A stretch of 64,000 bases of DNA from 73-13 sp035556075 (GCA_035556075.1 DATMFQ010000013.1:1-64000); one strand, 5' to 3'; positions 7,919-16,973 are shown, counted from the first letter of the stretch. Numbers and translations: made by a program. The notes: generated by a model not told the origin, from the sequence alone.

Positions 7919-9621
7919 TGCACCTGGTATCGCGTCTGCGGCCGCGGCGAGCCATCTGGTTCGTCGCGGCCGCGGCGCTCCTCGCGTTCGCGCCGTTCGT
8001 GCTGCCGCCCTACCCGCTCGCGCTACTGACCCTCGCGCTCGTCTACGGGCTGTTCGCGTTCGGTCTCGACATCGCCTGGGGGCGCGCGGGTGTCGTGAGC
8101 ATCGGTCACGCGGCCTTCTTCGGGCTCGGTGCGTACGGCTGGGCCGTGGCCGCCCGGGTCGGGCTCCCCGGTGAGCTCGGCGGGGTCATCGGCATCCTCC
8201 TTGCGGCGGTCATCGCCGCCGCCGTCGGCTACGCCGGCCTCGGACGCCGAGCGTCGGCGTCGACCATGGCGATCCTCACGCTCGCCGTCACCCTCCTCTT
8301 CGAGCAGGTCGCCCGGACCTGGGCCGACGTGACGAACGGGAGCAATGGCATCGTCGTGCGCTCGCGCGGCCTCATCCCAGACTTCTATATCTCGCTCATC
8401 ATCGTCGTGCTCGTCGTCGCTGCGGTCTGGTGGTTCGTGCTCCGCGGCCGACTCGGTCGCCGCTTCCTCGCGATCAACCTCAACCCGGATCGGGCGGCCC
8501 ACTTCGGGATCGACGTCCGTGGTACCCGCATCGTCGCGTTTGTGCTGAGCGCCGCGGTCGCGGCCGTCGCCGGTGCCATCGCCGCCCCCGTCATTGGGCT
8601 GGTCTCGCCGTCCGCGGGCGGCATCATGCTCTCGACCCAGGTGCTCGTCTGGCTCGCCGTCGGCGGCCGCGGCTCGCTCGTCGGCGCATTCATCGGTGCG
8701 ATCCTCGTGACGATCGGACAGCAGTATCTCGGCGAGGCGATCGGCGCCTGGTATCTCCTCGTGCTCGGGATCATCTTCGTCCTCGTCGTGCGATTCGCCC
8801 CGGGTGGCCTCGTCGGCATCATCCGGCGACTCGTCCGGCTCCCCGAGCATGCAGCGGCGACCCAGGACGCGCACCTGCGGGTGGCGGCCCCCACCCGGCG
8901 CGCCCGTGCGGTCGTCAGCGACGCGCCCGCGCTCCAGGTCACGGGCATCCGCAAGGCCTTCGGCGCGACCGTCGTGCTCGATGGCATCGACCTCACCGTC
9001 CCGGTGGGGGAGAGCCTGTGCATCATCGGGCCCAACGGCGCCGGCAAGACGACACTGCTCAACATCGTCGCGGGCGACATCGATGCGACCGCAGGGCGGG
9101 TCGCGGTCGTCGGCGAGGACGCGACGCGGTGGCGCATCCACCGCCGGGCACTCGCCGGGGTCGGCAAGGTCTTCCAGATCCCGAGCGTGTTCACCGAGCT
9201 CTCGCCGGCTGACAACCTCGCGCTCGCCAGGAGCGAGGCGCTCGAGGCAAGGACGCTGCCGCGAGGGCTCGACCGCTTCGAGGAGGACCGGGATCGCCCG
9301 GCATCGGCGCTCCCGCTTGCTGATCGCCGTGCCCTCGAGCTCGCCATGGTGCTCGCGTGGGGACCCCGGATCATCATCCTCGACGAGCCTGCGGCGGGCC
9401 TCTCGCACGAGGAGTCGGTCGCGCTCGCCCGACTGCTGCGCGGCCTGGCCGAGGAGACTGGTGCGACGCTCATCGTCATCGAGCACGACATGGAGATCGT
9501 CCGCGAGTTGGCGGACCGCGTCGTCGTGCTCGCGGACGGGCGGTTCCTCGCCGAGGGCAGCCTCGACGAGATCGCCGCGCGCGACGATGTGAAGCGGGCC
9601 TACCTGGGAGCGGTGACATGA
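7918..9621 (+). CDS. fused LivM-type permease and LivG-type ATPase
   Basis: 567 residues in one chain. Residues 1 to about 305 are the second membrane subunit (VYGLFAFGLDIAWGRAGVVS and GHAAFFGLGAYGW are LivM-like). Residues about 340-567 are an ABC ATPase with Walker A GPNGAGKTT, the LivG feature GVGKVFQIPSVF and Walker B IIILDEPAAGL. The usual signature loop LSxGxxR before LELA is replaced by LPLADRR, so the signature motif is degenerate. Permease-ATPase fusions occur in Liv/Urt systems. The start codon overlaps the preceding stop. Confidence 0.85.
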   Translation: MHLVSRLRPRRAIWFVAAAALLAFAPFVLPPYPLALLTLALVYGLFAFGLDIAWGRAGVVSIGHAAFFGLGAYGWAVAARVGLPGELGGVIGILLAAVIAAAVGYAGLGRRASASTMAILTLAVTLLFEQVARTWADVTNGSNGIVVRSRGLIPDFYISLIIVVLVVAAVWWFVLRGRLGRRFLAINLNPDRAAHFGIDVRGTRIVAFVLSAAVAAVAGAIAAPVIGLVSPSAGGIMLSTQVLVWLAVGGRGSLVGAFIGAILVTIGQQYLGEAIGAWYLLVLGIIFVLVVRFAPGGLVGIIRRLVRLPEHAAATQDAHLRVAAPTRRARAVVSDAPALQVTGIRKAFGATVVLDGIDLTVPVGESLCIIGPNGAGKTTLLNIVAGDIDATAGRVAVVGEDATRWRIHRRALAGVGKVFQIPSVFTELSPADNLALARSEALEARTLPRGLDRFEEDRDRPASALPLADRRALELAMVLAWGPRIIILDEPAAGLSHEESVALARLLRGLAEETGATLIVIEHDMEIVRELADRVVVLADGRFLAEGSLDEIAARDDVKRAYLGAVT

Positions 9622-10304
9622 TCCGGACCGAAGCGCTGTCCGCCGGTTACGACGGCGTCCCCGTCGTCCCCGGCCTTGACCTCGAGATCCCGACGGGGCA
9701 GCTCGTCGCACTGCTCGGCAAGAACGGCATGGGCAAGACGACGCTGCTGCGCACGATCGCGGGCGGGCTGCCTCGGCTCGGCGGCGAGGTCCTCATCGAC
9801 GGGATCGCGCAGCGTCCCGGCCGGGCGGACCTGACCGCCCGCGCCGGGCTGTCCTTCCTGCCCGACGACAGGGGGGTCTTCCCGAGGCTCACCGTCGAGG
9901 AGAATCTGCGGCTCGCCCGGCGCCGAGGCTGGGAGCCGCCCGTCGACCTCGCGGCGATCTTCCCGGTCATCACCGAGCGCTCGAGTGTCGCGGCCGGGGA
10001 CCTGTCGGGCGGGCAGAAGCAGCAGGTGGGGCTGGCGAGGGCGATCCTCGCCGGTGAGCGGGTGATCCTTGTCGACGAGTTCTCCCAGGGACTCCAGCCG
10101 TCGATCGTCCACGGTGTGCTCGAGGCATTCCGCGTGCTCGCCGACAGCGGTGTAACGGTGCTGCTGGTGGACCAGAGTCCCGATCCGCTCGTCGACTACG
10201 CCGACCGGGTGCTCGCGATGGCGAAGGGGCGGCTGGAGCTCGATCTGCCGGCCGCGGAGGTCCGGGCGGACGTGGACCGGCTGCTCAGCTTCCTCGTGGT
10301 CTGA
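9618..10304 (+). CDS. ABC transporter ATPase (LivF/UrtE-like)
   Basis: 228 residues; ATG 9618 overlaps the previous stop as ATGA. Walker A is GKNGMGKTT, the signature is an intact LSGGQKQQ, and Walker B is VILVDEFSQGL followed by a Q-loop and H-region with VDQSPD. It is the second ATPase of the five-component importer and the last gene of the operon that begins with the amidase. With a canonical signature here and a degenerate one in the fused partner, the two ATP sites of the heterodimer may be unequal. Confidence 0.9.
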   Translation: MIRTEALSAGYDGVPVVPGLDLEIPTGQLVALLGKNGMGKTTLLRTIAGGLPRLGGEVLIDGIAQRPGRADLTARAGLSFLPDDRGVFPRLTVEENLRLARRRGWEPPVDLAAIFPVITERSSVAAGDLSGGQKQQVGLARAILAGERVILVDEFSQGLQPSIVHGVLEAFRVLADSGVTVLLVDQSPDPLVDYADRVLAMAKGRLELDLPAAEVRADVDRLLSFLVV

Positions 10305-10347
10305 TCGCGAGTATTGCCCGGTGACGCACGGCGTACGAGCGACAGGA

Positions 10348-10377
10348 TTGGTGGCGGGTCCCTGGATCTGGCAGAAT
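10348..10377 (+). promoter_or_regulatory. promoter of the rpsP operon
   Basis: TTGGTG and CAGAAT are separated by 18 bases, giving a leader of about 145 bases before the rpsP start. The same TGG-CAGAAT-A context recurs before rplS. The rest of the 226-base gap (10305-10530) shows no gene. Confidence 0.45.
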
Positions 10378-10530
10378 ATGTCCTCGGCCCAAAGAGATCC
10401 GACCCTCTAATCTGACCTCGCGGGCGATCATCAGACTTCGCTGCGTGATGTGCACCCCACAGTCGCGTGAGCAGGGACACACACTACCGACCGGTTCGCC
10501 GTCCGCGCGAGCCAGACATTCAGGAGAATC

Positions 10531-11004
10531 GTGGCAGTCAAGATCCGACTCAAGCGGCTCGGCAAGATCCGTGCCCCGTACTACCGCATCGTCGTCGCCG
10601 ACGCGCGTACCAAGCGTGACGGCCGCGTCATCGAGGAGATCGGCAAGTACCACCCGACCGAGGAGCCGTCGTTCATCGAGGTGAACTCGGAGCGCGCGCA
10701 GTACTGGCTCTCCGTCGGCGCGCAGCCGACCGAGCAGGTCACGGCGCTGCTCAAGCTCACGGGTGACTGGGGCAAGTTCAAGGGCGACGCGAACGCCGTG
10801 TCGACGGTGCGCACCGCGGAGCCGAAGGCCGAGTTCAAGGTCGACGAGAAGAAGAAGCCGGTCCTCGTCCCCAAGAAGGAGACGAAGGTCGAGGCGAAGG
10901 CCGAGGAGGCTCCGGCTGCCGAGGAAGCCCCGGCTGCTGAGGAAGCTCCGGCTGCTGAGGAGGCTCCCGCCACTGAGGCACCGACCGAGGAAGCCGCCGA
11001 GTAA
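10531..11004 (+). CDS. rpsP: 30S ribosomal protein S16 with acidic C-terminal tail
   Basis: 157 residues. The first 85 or so are canonical S16 (MAVKIRLKRLGKIRAPYYR, then DGRVIEEIGKYHP). The remainder is a Lys-rich linker and a tail made of about four EEAPAA-type repeats, roughly 40 residues of Glu, Ala and Pro. Such tails occur in actinomycete S16. GTG start with AGGAGAA upstream. First gene of rpsP-khpA-rimM-trmD. Confidence 0.96.
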   Translation: MAVKIRLKRLGKIRAPYYRIVVADARTKRDGRVIEEIGKYHPTEEPSFIEVNSERAQYWLSVGAQPTEQVTALLKLTGDWGKFKGDANAVSTVRTAEPKAEFKVDEKKKPVLVPKKETKVEAKAEEAPAAEEAPAAEEAPAAEEAPATEAPTEEAAE

Positions 11005-11005
11005 G

Positions 11006-11239
11006 TTGACGCGACTGGCAGACGCACTCGAGCACCTCGTCAAGGGCATCGTCGACCACCCGGCTGACGTCGCCGTCAGTTCGGCGGACACCGCCCGCGG
11101 CGAGGTGCTCGAGGTGCGTGTGCACCCCGACGACCTCGGCCGCGTCATCGGCCGCGGCGGGCGGACCGCGAAGGCGCTGCGCACGCTCGTCGCCGCGCTC
11201 GCCGATGGGCAGCGCGTCCGCGTCGACATCTCGGAATGA
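11006..11239 (+). CDS. khpA: KH-domain RNA-binding protein (KhpA/YlqC-like)
   Basis: 77 residues starting at TTG 11006, one base after the rpsP stop; no ATG/GTG alternative keeps the conserved LADALEHLVKGIVDHP start. The KH loop is VIGRGGRTAKALR (GxxG = GRGG). In other bacteria KhpA works with KhpB on RNA and affects cell elongation. Here it sits in its standard place between S16 and RimM. It overlaps rimM by ATGA. Confidence 0.92.
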   Translation: MTRLADALEHLVKGIVDHPADVAVSSADTARGEVLEVRVHPDDLGRVIGRGGRTAKALRTLVAALADGQRVRVDISE

Positions 11240-11808
11240 GCGCGCCGAGCGGGCGCACTGCCCGTCCCGAGCGCCCACCGCACGTCGAGCTTCGTGTCGG
11301 GCGGCTGACGAAGGCGCACGGGCTCAAGGGTGCGCTGAAGATCGATCTCTACACGGATGACCCCGTGCGACGCTTCGTGCCGGGTGCGTCGTTCGCGCTC
11401 CAGGTGCCGTCGGAGAGCCCGTGGCACGGCAAACGGCTCGAGCTCACCGAACTCAAGTGGTTCAACGGACAGCCGGTCGGCTTCTTTGCTGGCGTCGAGG
11501 ACCGCACGACCGCGGAGACCCTCGTCAAGGCGGTGTTGTGGATTGAGGCCGACCCGGACGAGTCGGCGGAGGAGGACGCCTGGTACGACCACCAGCTCGT
11601 TGGCCTCCGCGTACTGCGCGATGGCGTCGAGCTCGGCCGCATCGCGCGTGTCGACCACCTGCCAGCACAGGACCTGCTCGCGGTCGCGACGTCGACCGGC
11701 GAGGTGCTCGTCCCATTCGTCAAGGCGATTGTCACCGCCGTCGACCCGGAGGCGGGCACCGTCGAGGTCGACCCGCCCGGCGGGCTCTTCGACGCCCCCG
11801 AGGCATAG
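11236..11808 (+). CDS. rimM: 16S rRNA processing protein RimM
   Basis: 190 residues, usual length. The N-terminal beta-barrel starts LRVGRLTKAHGLKGALKI, and the C-terminal PRC-barrel contains WYDHQLVGLRV and LLAVATSTGEVLVPFVKAI. RimM assists 30S head maturation by binding S19 and helix 33b. It overlaps khpA and is followed after nine bases by trmD. Confidence 0.95.
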   Translation: MSAPSGRTARPERPPHVELRVGRLTKAHGLKGALKIDLYTDDPVRRFVPGASFALQVPSESPWHGKRLELTELKWFNGQPVGFFAGVEDRTTAETLVKAVLWIEADPDESAEEDAWYDHQLVGLRVLRDGVELGRIARVDHLPAQDLLAVATSTGEVLVPFVKAIVTAVDPEAGTVEVDPPGGLFDAPEA

Positions 11809-11817
11809 CCTGGTGCA

Positions 11818-12516
11818 ATGCGGATCGACGTCGTCACGATCTTCCCCGAGTTCTTCTCGGTGCTCGACGTCTCCCTGATCGGTCGGGCCCGCACGGCCGG
11901 GACGCTCGAAGTCGAGGCGCACGATCTTCGGCAGTGGACACACGATCGGCATCGCACGGTCGACGACACCCCGTATGGCGGCGGCGCCGGCATGGTCATG
12001 CGGCCCGAGCCGTGGGGGGAGGCCTTCGACGCGCTACTACCGGAGTCGACCGGTGACGCGCTGTCGCCCGTCGTGATCTTCACGAGCCCGGCGGGGGAGC
12101 CCTTCACCCAGTCGATCGCGCGGGAGCTCGCCGAGGAGCCCCGGCTCATCTTCGCCTGCGGGCGGTACGAGGGCATCGACCAGCGGGTGATCGAGCACAC
12201 CGCGACGCGGGCTCGCGTGCGCGAGCTCAGCCTCGGCGACTACGTGCTCAATGGCGGCGAGGTCGCCGCGATGGCAATGATCGAGGCGGTCGGGCGGCTC
12301 GTCCCGGGCGTCGTCGGCAATCCGGACTCGCTGACGATCGAGTCGCACGAGGATGGGCTCCTCGAGGCGCCGAGCTACACGAAGCCTGCTCAGTGGCGCG
12401 GCCTTGCGGTCCCCGAGACCCTGCTCTCCGGGCATCACGCCCGCATTCAGGCCTGGCGGCGTCAGCAGCAGCTCGAGCGGACGCATCGCGTGCGCCCCGA
12501 CCTGCTGGCGGACTGA
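11818..12516 (+). CDS. trmD: tRNA (guanine-37-N1)-methyltransferase TrmD
   Basis: 232 residues. The SPOUT knot motifs are present: CGRYEGIDQRV and LGDYVLNGGEVAAMAMIEA, with a YGGGAGMVMRPEPW loop near the N-terminus. The enzyme methylates G37 of tRNAs using SAM and prevents +1 frameshifting. Last gene of the rpsP operon; its stop lies four bases from the end of the convergent map gene. Confidence 0.96.
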   Translation: MRIDVVTIFPEFFSVLDVSLIGRARTAGTLEVEAHDLRQWTHDRHRTVDDTPYGGGAGMVMRPEPWGEAFDALLPESTGDALSPVVIFTSPAGEPFTQSIARELAEEPRLIFACGRYEGIDQRVIEHTATRARVRELSLGDYVLNGGEVAAMAMIEAVGRLVPGVVGNPDSLTIESHEDGLLEAPSYTKPAQWRGLAVPETLLSGHHARIQAWRRQQQLERTHRVRPDLLAD

Positions 12517-12520
12517 GCGC

Positions 12521-13303
12521 TCAGGCCCAGACCGGGTTGGCGCCACGGGTGAGCACGAGCGGCCCGTCCTCCGTGATCGCGACCGTGTGCTCGACGTGCG
12601 CGGCCCGCGAGCCGTCCTTCGACCGCAGCGTCCAGCCATCGTCGTCGGTGTAGATCCGCGCGGTGCTCTGACAGAACCACGGCTCGATCGCAAAGACCAG
12701 ACCGGGCTTGAGTGGGTAGCCGCGCCCCGGCCGTCCGTCGTTCGGGATGTGAGGATCGCCGTGCATGATGCGCCCGACACCATGCCCACCGAAGTCGAGG
12801 TTGATCTTCAGCCGATTGCGTTTGGCGACCTCGCCGATGGCGTGGCTGACGTCACCGGTCTTGCCGCCGACCTGTGCCGCCTGGATCGCGGCCGTGAGCG
12901 CCGCCTCGGTGATCTCGATGAGTCGCACGTCCTCCGGGCGCGGGGTGCCGACGATGACGGAGGTCGCGGCGTCGCACACCCAGCCGTCGACGGCGGCCGC
13001 GAAGTCGAGGGTGAGTAAGTCGCCGTCCTGCAGCACATAGTCGTGGGGGAGACCGTGCAGTGCGGCGTCGTTGACCGAGGTGCAGATGACTTTGCCGAAC
13101 GGTGAGGCCCCAAAGGAGGGGTGATAGTCGATGTAGCACGACTGCGCTCCCGCGTCCCGGATCATGGCGTGCGCGAGCGCGTCGAGCTCGAGCAGGTTGA
13201 CGCCGACCGCGGCGGCCTCGGAGGTCGCGCGCAGCACGGATGCGACGAATGCGCCGGCCGGCCGCATGGCCTCGAGCTCGGCTGGGGTGCGCAGTTCGAT
13301 CAC
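12521..13303 (-). CDS. map: methionine aminopeptidase, type I
   Basis: 260 residues. It removes the initiator Met from nascent chains. Metal ligands are visible in LTLDFAAAVDGWVCDAA (two Asp), GHGVGRIMH (His) and the Glu-containing FAIEPW, plus the final Glu in HVEHTVAITEDG. No N-terminal zinc-finger extension, so the plain class Ia/Ic type. It is convergent with trmD and downstream of the TetR gene on the same strand. Confidence 0.95.
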   Translation of the reverse strand: MIELRTPAELEAMRPAGAFVASVLRATSEAAAVGVNLLELDALAHAMIRDAGAQSCYIDYHPSFGASPFGKVICTSVNDAALHGLPHDYVLQDGDLLTLDFAAAVDGWVCDAATSVIVGTPRPEDVRLIEITEAALTAAIQAAQVGGKTGDVSHAIGEVAKRNRLKINLDFGGHGVGRIMHGDPHIPNDGRPGRGYPLKPGLVFAIEPWFCQSTARIYTDDDGWTLRSKDGSRAAHVEHTVAITEDGPLVLTRGANPVWA

Positions 13304-13344
13304 GGCGACCAGCCTATGGGCTTTCCCCAGGGGGCTGCGCCCAG

Positions 13345-13977
13345 CTACTGAGCCGGCGCGTGCGGGGTGAGCAGCTGCATGATGAGCGAATTCGCCGCCT
13401 CGATGAACCGCTGGTCGCCGTCAACATCCTCCTGGAAGGCCCGCCGGATCATCGCGTCGGTGGTCTCCATCGCGACCGTCGTCGTGAACTCGAGCTCCGG
13501 CGTCGGCGTGAAGCCGAACTGCGTGACCAGGAACTGCATGAGGCTGAGGCCCAGCTCGTCGTTCCGGTTCGCATTCTTCGGATTGAGGCGCATCGCGATG
13601 ACGTCACCGAAGCGGACGGTCGCGAACCCGGGCTCCTGGCGGGCCAGGGTCGCGTAGGCGGCGACGCAGGTGCGCGCGTAGGACTGCCAGTCGGGCGCTT
13701 CGCCGGCTTCGATGCGTCCGGCGAGCTCGGCGCTGAACCGCTCACGGTTGCGTTCGGCGAGCGCGAGGACGAGCACGCTCGCGTTCGGGAAATAGCGGTA
13801 GACGACCCCGACGGACGAGCCGGATCGCTCCGCCACGGCGCTCGTCGTCAGGGCGGCCACGCCGACCTCGTCGATGATGGCGGCCGCGGCGTCGAGGAGC
13901 TTGTCGACGCGCTCGGCGCCGCGCTGCTGGACCGGGATCGCCCGGGCGCCGTAGCTGACATCGCGGTCGGCCGCCAT
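13345..13977 (-). CDS. TetR-family regulator, divergent to a membrane protein
   Basis: 210 residues from ATG 13977, preceded by GGAAGGAG (an in-frame extension of 50 codons upstream lacks a ribosome site). The N-terminal HTH reads TTSAVAERSGSSVGVVYRYF, the TetR type. The C-terminal half contains ARTCVAAYATLARQEPGFATVR in fragments typical of TetR_C regulators. It is divergent to the small membrane protein at 14109, with a palindrome in the 131-base gap, suggesting self-regulation and control of that gene. Confidence 0.85.
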   Translation of the reverse strand: MAADRDVSYGARAIPVQQRGAERVDKLLDAAAAIIDEVGVAALTTSAVAERSGSSVGVVYRYFPNASVLVLALAERNRERFSAELAGRIEAGEAPDWQSYARTCVAAYATLARQEPGFATVRFGDVIAMRLNPKNANRNDELGLSLMQFLVTQFGFTPTPELEFTTTVAMETTDAMIRRAFQEDVDGDQRFIEAANSLIMQLLTPHAPAQ

Positions 13978-14005
13978 CGAAGCTCCTTCCGTCCGAATGA
14001 TCAAC

Positions 14006-14023
14006 CGAGTCAGCGGTGACTCG
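14006..14023. promoter_or_regulatory. palindrome CGAGTCA-GCGG-TGACTCG, candidate TetR operator
   Basis: Perfect 7-base arms with a 4-base spacer, 29 bases upstream of the TetR start in the divergent gap. Size and position fit a TetR dimer site. Binding is inferred. Confidence 0.5.
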
Positions 14024-14108
14024 ATCTGAGCATTCCTCGCATTCGTGCCTTCCAGTATGACGTAGATCCCCAGTTTCGTCAGGGGGTTGCGCGAGTACGC
14101 TTGCCCCC

Positions 14109-14627
14109 ATGAGCCTGCGGCGCGCATTCCTCTGGTGGCAGTTCGCCGCCGTCCTCGTGCTGCCGACCGCGGTCTTCTTCTCGCGCGGCGTCTTCGGCGA
14201 GCGACTCGGCTGGGACCTCCTCGTGGCCGCGCTCACGGCGCCGGTGCTCGGCATCGCACTGCTCGTGGTGGCGCTCGTCATTCTGGTGCGGCCGAGTGTG
14301 CTGGTCTCGCGTGCGGTGAGCTGGTTCGACATGGCGGTGATGTCGGCCTGGCACGCCGCGATCATCTGGCTGTGCGTGACGCCGTCGGCCTGGCTCGTCG
14401 TGGCCGTTATCGCGCTCGCGCTCCTGGCATTCTGGGGCGCCTTGTGGCAGTTCGTCACCGATGGCGCGCGGCGGATCAGGACTGCGACGCGCGACTTCAC
14501 TGCCCGGTTCGAGTCGGCGACGGGCGTACGCCGCCCCAGTGGTCCCATCGATCTCGGCGAGCTCCGCCCGATCGATGATCCGGCCGAGGGCGCGGTCGCG
14601 GCGTCCGGGCGAACTGTGGCAGAATAG
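14109..14627 (+). CDS. small integral membrane protein of unknown function
   Basis: 172 residues with about four membrane segments (starting near residues 8, 37, 75 and 97) and a soluble basic/acidic C-terminal tail of about 55 residues. No family motif is recognised. It is divergent from the TetR gene and shares its regulatory gap, so it may be the TetR target. The rplS promoter lies at its 3' end. Confidence 0.7.
   Translation: MSLRRAFLWWQFAAVLVLPTAVFFSRGVFGERLGWDLLVAALTAPVLGIALLVVALVILVRPSVLVSRAVSWFDMAVMSAWHAAIIWLCVTPSAWLVVAVIALALLAFWGALWQFVTDGARRIRTATRDFTARFESATGVRRPSGPIDLGELRPIDDPAEGAVAASGRTVAE
14620..14625 (+). promoter_or_regulatory. -10 box (CAGAAT) upstream of rplS
   Basis: TGG-CAGAAT-A repeats the context of the rpsP promoter. 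It lies just before the stop of the previous gene and gives a leader of about 110 bases. No good -35 was found. Confidence 0.35.
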
Positions 14628-14739
14628 TCGATCGTGCCTCGCGCGCTCTGCCGCAGGGGAGCCAGGTTTGGTGAGGCGCATTCACCCCATTCTTTTCGAT
14701 TGCGTCCGACCCGCGGCTGGCGCAGGAAGCGACACCCCC

Positions 14740-15090
14740 ATGTCCCACATTCTCGATGGCATCGACGCCGCCTCGCTCAAGTCCGATCTCCCGGACTTCC
14801 GCCCCGGCGATACCGTCAAGGTGCACGTGAACATCATCGAGGGCAGCCGCTCCCGGATCCAGGTCTTCCAGGGCGTCGTCATCGCGCGCCAGGGTGAAGG
14901 CGTGCGCGAGACCTTCACGGTGCGCAAGGTGTCCTTCCAGGTCGGTGTCGAGCGGACCTTCCCGGTGCACTCGCCGACCGTCGACCGCGTCGAGATCGTC
15001 ACCCGCGGTGATGTCCGCCGGGCGAAGCTCTACTACCTGCGCGGCCTCCAGGGCAAGAAGGCGAAGATCCGCGAGAAGCGCGAGGGCTGA
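14740..15090 (+). CDS. rplS: 50S ribosomal protein L19
   Basis: 116 residues, typical. Conserved segments: FRPGDTVKVHVNIIEGSRSR, GVRETFTVRKVSFQVGVERT, FPVHSPTVDRVEIVTRGDVR and RRAKLYYLRGLQGKKAKIRE. L19 lies at the 30S-50S interface. The leader of about 110 bases is unoccupied. Followed by lepB after 35 bases. Confidence 0.97.
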   Translation: MSHILDGIDAASLKSDLPDFRPGDTVKVHVNIIEGSRSRIQVFQGVVIARQGEGVRETFTVRKVSFQVGVERTFPVHSPTVDRVEIVTRGDVRRAKLYYLRGLQGKKAKIREKREG

Positions 15091-15125
15091 GGCCCGTGCT
15101 TCGGCGCGTCTGACAGGCTCGTGCC

Positions 15126-15866
15126 GTGAGTCACGCCCAGCCCCGATCGGCCCGGCAGCGCCCCCGTCGTGGCGGGGTGCTCGGGTTCCTGCGTGATCTC
15201 GTCATCATTCTGCTCATCGCGATCCTCGTGTCGTGGGCGCTGAAGACGTTCCTCATCCGCTCCTTTTACATCCCGTCGGCCTCGATGCAGCAGACGCTGC
15301 AGATCGGGGACCAGCTCATCGTCAATCAGCTCGTGCCGCAGGTCATGCCGGTCGACTACGGTGACGTCGTCGTCTTCCAGGACCCGGGCGGCTGGCTGCT
15401 GCAGCAGCCGAAGCCGGACCGCGGCTGGTTCGCTGACGGGGTCGAGTGGGTGCTGTCGATGGTCGGGCTCGCCGCGCCGGACAGCGAGGACCATCTCGTC
15501 AAACGGGTCATCGGCCTGCCCGGCGACACGGTCATGTGCTGCTCGGCCTCGGGGCAGCTCGAGGTCAATGGCGTGCCGCTCGCGGAGCCGTACACGGTCA
15601 TCCCGGACGGGCAGCTGGCCGCGGCACGCTCTGAGTTCGAGGTGACGGTGCCGGAGGGCTCGCTCTGGGTCATGGGCGACAACCGTTTCAACTCACAGGA
15701 CTCCCTCGCGCACCTGCATGAGCCAGGCGGGGGCTTCGTGCCGCTGGACCGGGTCGTCGGCAAGGCGCTCGTCATCTCGATGCCGATCAATCGGTGGACC
15801 GTGCTGGACAACCATCCGGCGACCTTCGCAGGTGTGGCCGAGGCGCGGGACGGGCATGGCGGCTGA
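15126..15866 (+). CDS. lepB: signal peptidase I
   Basis: 246 residues. One N-terminal membrane anchor (about residues 19-40) is followed by the catalytic Ser in IPSASMQQTL and the general-base Lys in HLVKRVIGLPGD; box E is present as WVMGDNRFNSQDS. The enzyme cleaves signal peptides on the outer face of the membrane. GTG start at 15126. Its 3' end overlaps rnhB by 11 bases. Confidence 0.95.
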   Translation: MSHAQPRSARQRPRRGGVLGFLRDLVIILLIAILVSWALKTFLIRSFYIPSASMQQTLQIGDQLIVNQLVPQVMPVDYGDVVVFQDPGGWLLQQPKPDRGWFADGVEWVLSMVGLAAPDSEDHLVKRVIGLPGDTVMCCSASGQLEVNGVPLAEPYTVIPDGQLAAARSEFEVTVPEGSLWVMGDNRFNSQDSLAHLHEPGGGFVPLDRVVGKALVISMPINRWTVLDNHPATFAGVAEARDGHGG

Positions 15867-16506
15867 GGCCCCGACGCTCACGCTCGAGCGGTCGCTCGTG
15901 ACGCCGGGTCGGCTCGTCATCGGGCTCGACGAGGTGGGTCGCGGGGCGATCGCCGGACCGGTCGCGGTCGGCGCGGTGGCCGCGGACGTCTGGGCCGTCG
16001 AGCCGCTGCCGGGGGTGCGGGACTCGAAACTGCTCAGCCAGCGCCGACGGGAGGCACTCGCCGAGGGCGTGCGGTGCTGGGGAGCGGCGCGCGCGGTCGG
16101 GATTGCCGACGCAGCGGAGGTCGACGAGCTCGGCATCATCGTGGGGCTGGGCCTCGCGGCGCGGCGCGCGCTGCTCGCGCTGCACGGCGACGGGATCCCG
16201 GTGCTCGAGTCGACGGTGCTGCTCGACGGCGCGCATGATTGGCTGTCGCCCGCGCTGCGCCGCCGCCCGAGCATCGTGACGCGGGTGAAGGCCGATCGCG
16301 ACTGCGCGGTGGTCGCGACCGCGAGCGTGCTGGCGAAGCTCGACCGCGACGCATTCATGACCGAGGCGGATGCGCGCCACCCCGGCTATGGCTGGGCCGG
16401 CAACAAGGGCTACGGCTCGGCCGGTCATTTCGCCGCCATCCGGGAGCTCGGGGCCACCCCGCTGCACCGGCGCAGTTGGTTGCGAGGCCTTGCCGAGGCG
16501 GGATGA
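15856..16506 (+). CDS. rnhB: ribonuclease HII
   Basis: 216 residues. The active-site motif GLDEVGRGAIAGPV carries the first Asp-Glu pair, RDSKLLS follows, and the second and third acidic sites are in VTRVKADRDCAVVATASVLAK. It cleaves RNA in RNA-DNA hybrids and single ribonucleotides in DNA. The lepB-rnhB order is the standard one. Confidence 0.95.
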   Translation: MAAEAPTLTLERSLVTPGRLVIGLDEVGRGAIAGPVAVGAVAADVWAVEPLPGVRDSKLLSQRRREALAEGVRCWGAARAVGIADAAEVDELGIIVGLGLAARRALLALHGDGIPVLESTVLLDGAHDWLSPALRRRPSIVTRVKADRDCAVVATASVLAKLDRDAFMTEADARHPGYGWAGNKGYGSAGHFAAIRELGATPLHRRSWLRGLAEAG

Positions 16507-16538
16507 ATGCGTGGGTCGCCTCGGCCTAGACTGCCAGC

Positions 16539-16862
16539 ATGGATGACGACGACTACGAGGACTATGACCGCGAGGTCGAGCTCGCGCTCTACCGGGAGTA
16601 CCGGGACGTCGTCGGGCAGTTCCGCTACGTCATCGAGACGGAGCGCCGCTTCTACCTTGCGAACTCGGTCGACTACCGGCGGATCGACACGGACCACGAC
16701 TTCTACTTCGAGCTGACGATGGACGACGTCTGGGTGTGGGACGTCTACCGCAACGACCGCTTCGTGAAGTCCGTGCGCGTGCTCACCTTCAAGGACGTCA
16801 ACATCGAGGAGCTCTCCGCCCGCGAGCTCGAGCTGCCGAAGGAGCTTGCGCTCGACGAGTAG
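16539..16862 (+). CDS. DUF2469 family protein
   Basis: 107 residues; an actinomycete-specific conserved protein always near rnhB/yraN. It starts with an acidic stretch (DDDYEDYDREVELAL) followed by YREYRDVVGQFRYVIETERR and YFELTMDDVWVWDVYR. Function is not established. TAGACT at 16527-16532 ends six bases before the ATG, indicating a leaderless transcript. Confidence 0.93.
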   Translation: MDDDDYEDYDREVELALYREYRDVVGQFRYVIETERRFYLANSVDYRRIDTDHDFYFELTMDDVWVWDVYRNDRFVKSVRVLTFKDVNIEELSARELELPKELALDE

Positions 16863-16973
16863 CTGCCGCCCCGGCGGGTGTTGACTTCTCCACCGGTGTG
16901 CGCCAGGCGGGGTTATCCACGGGTTTGACGACGGTGTCGGCGGGATGTCCGACCCGGTCGGCATGCTCGCCAC

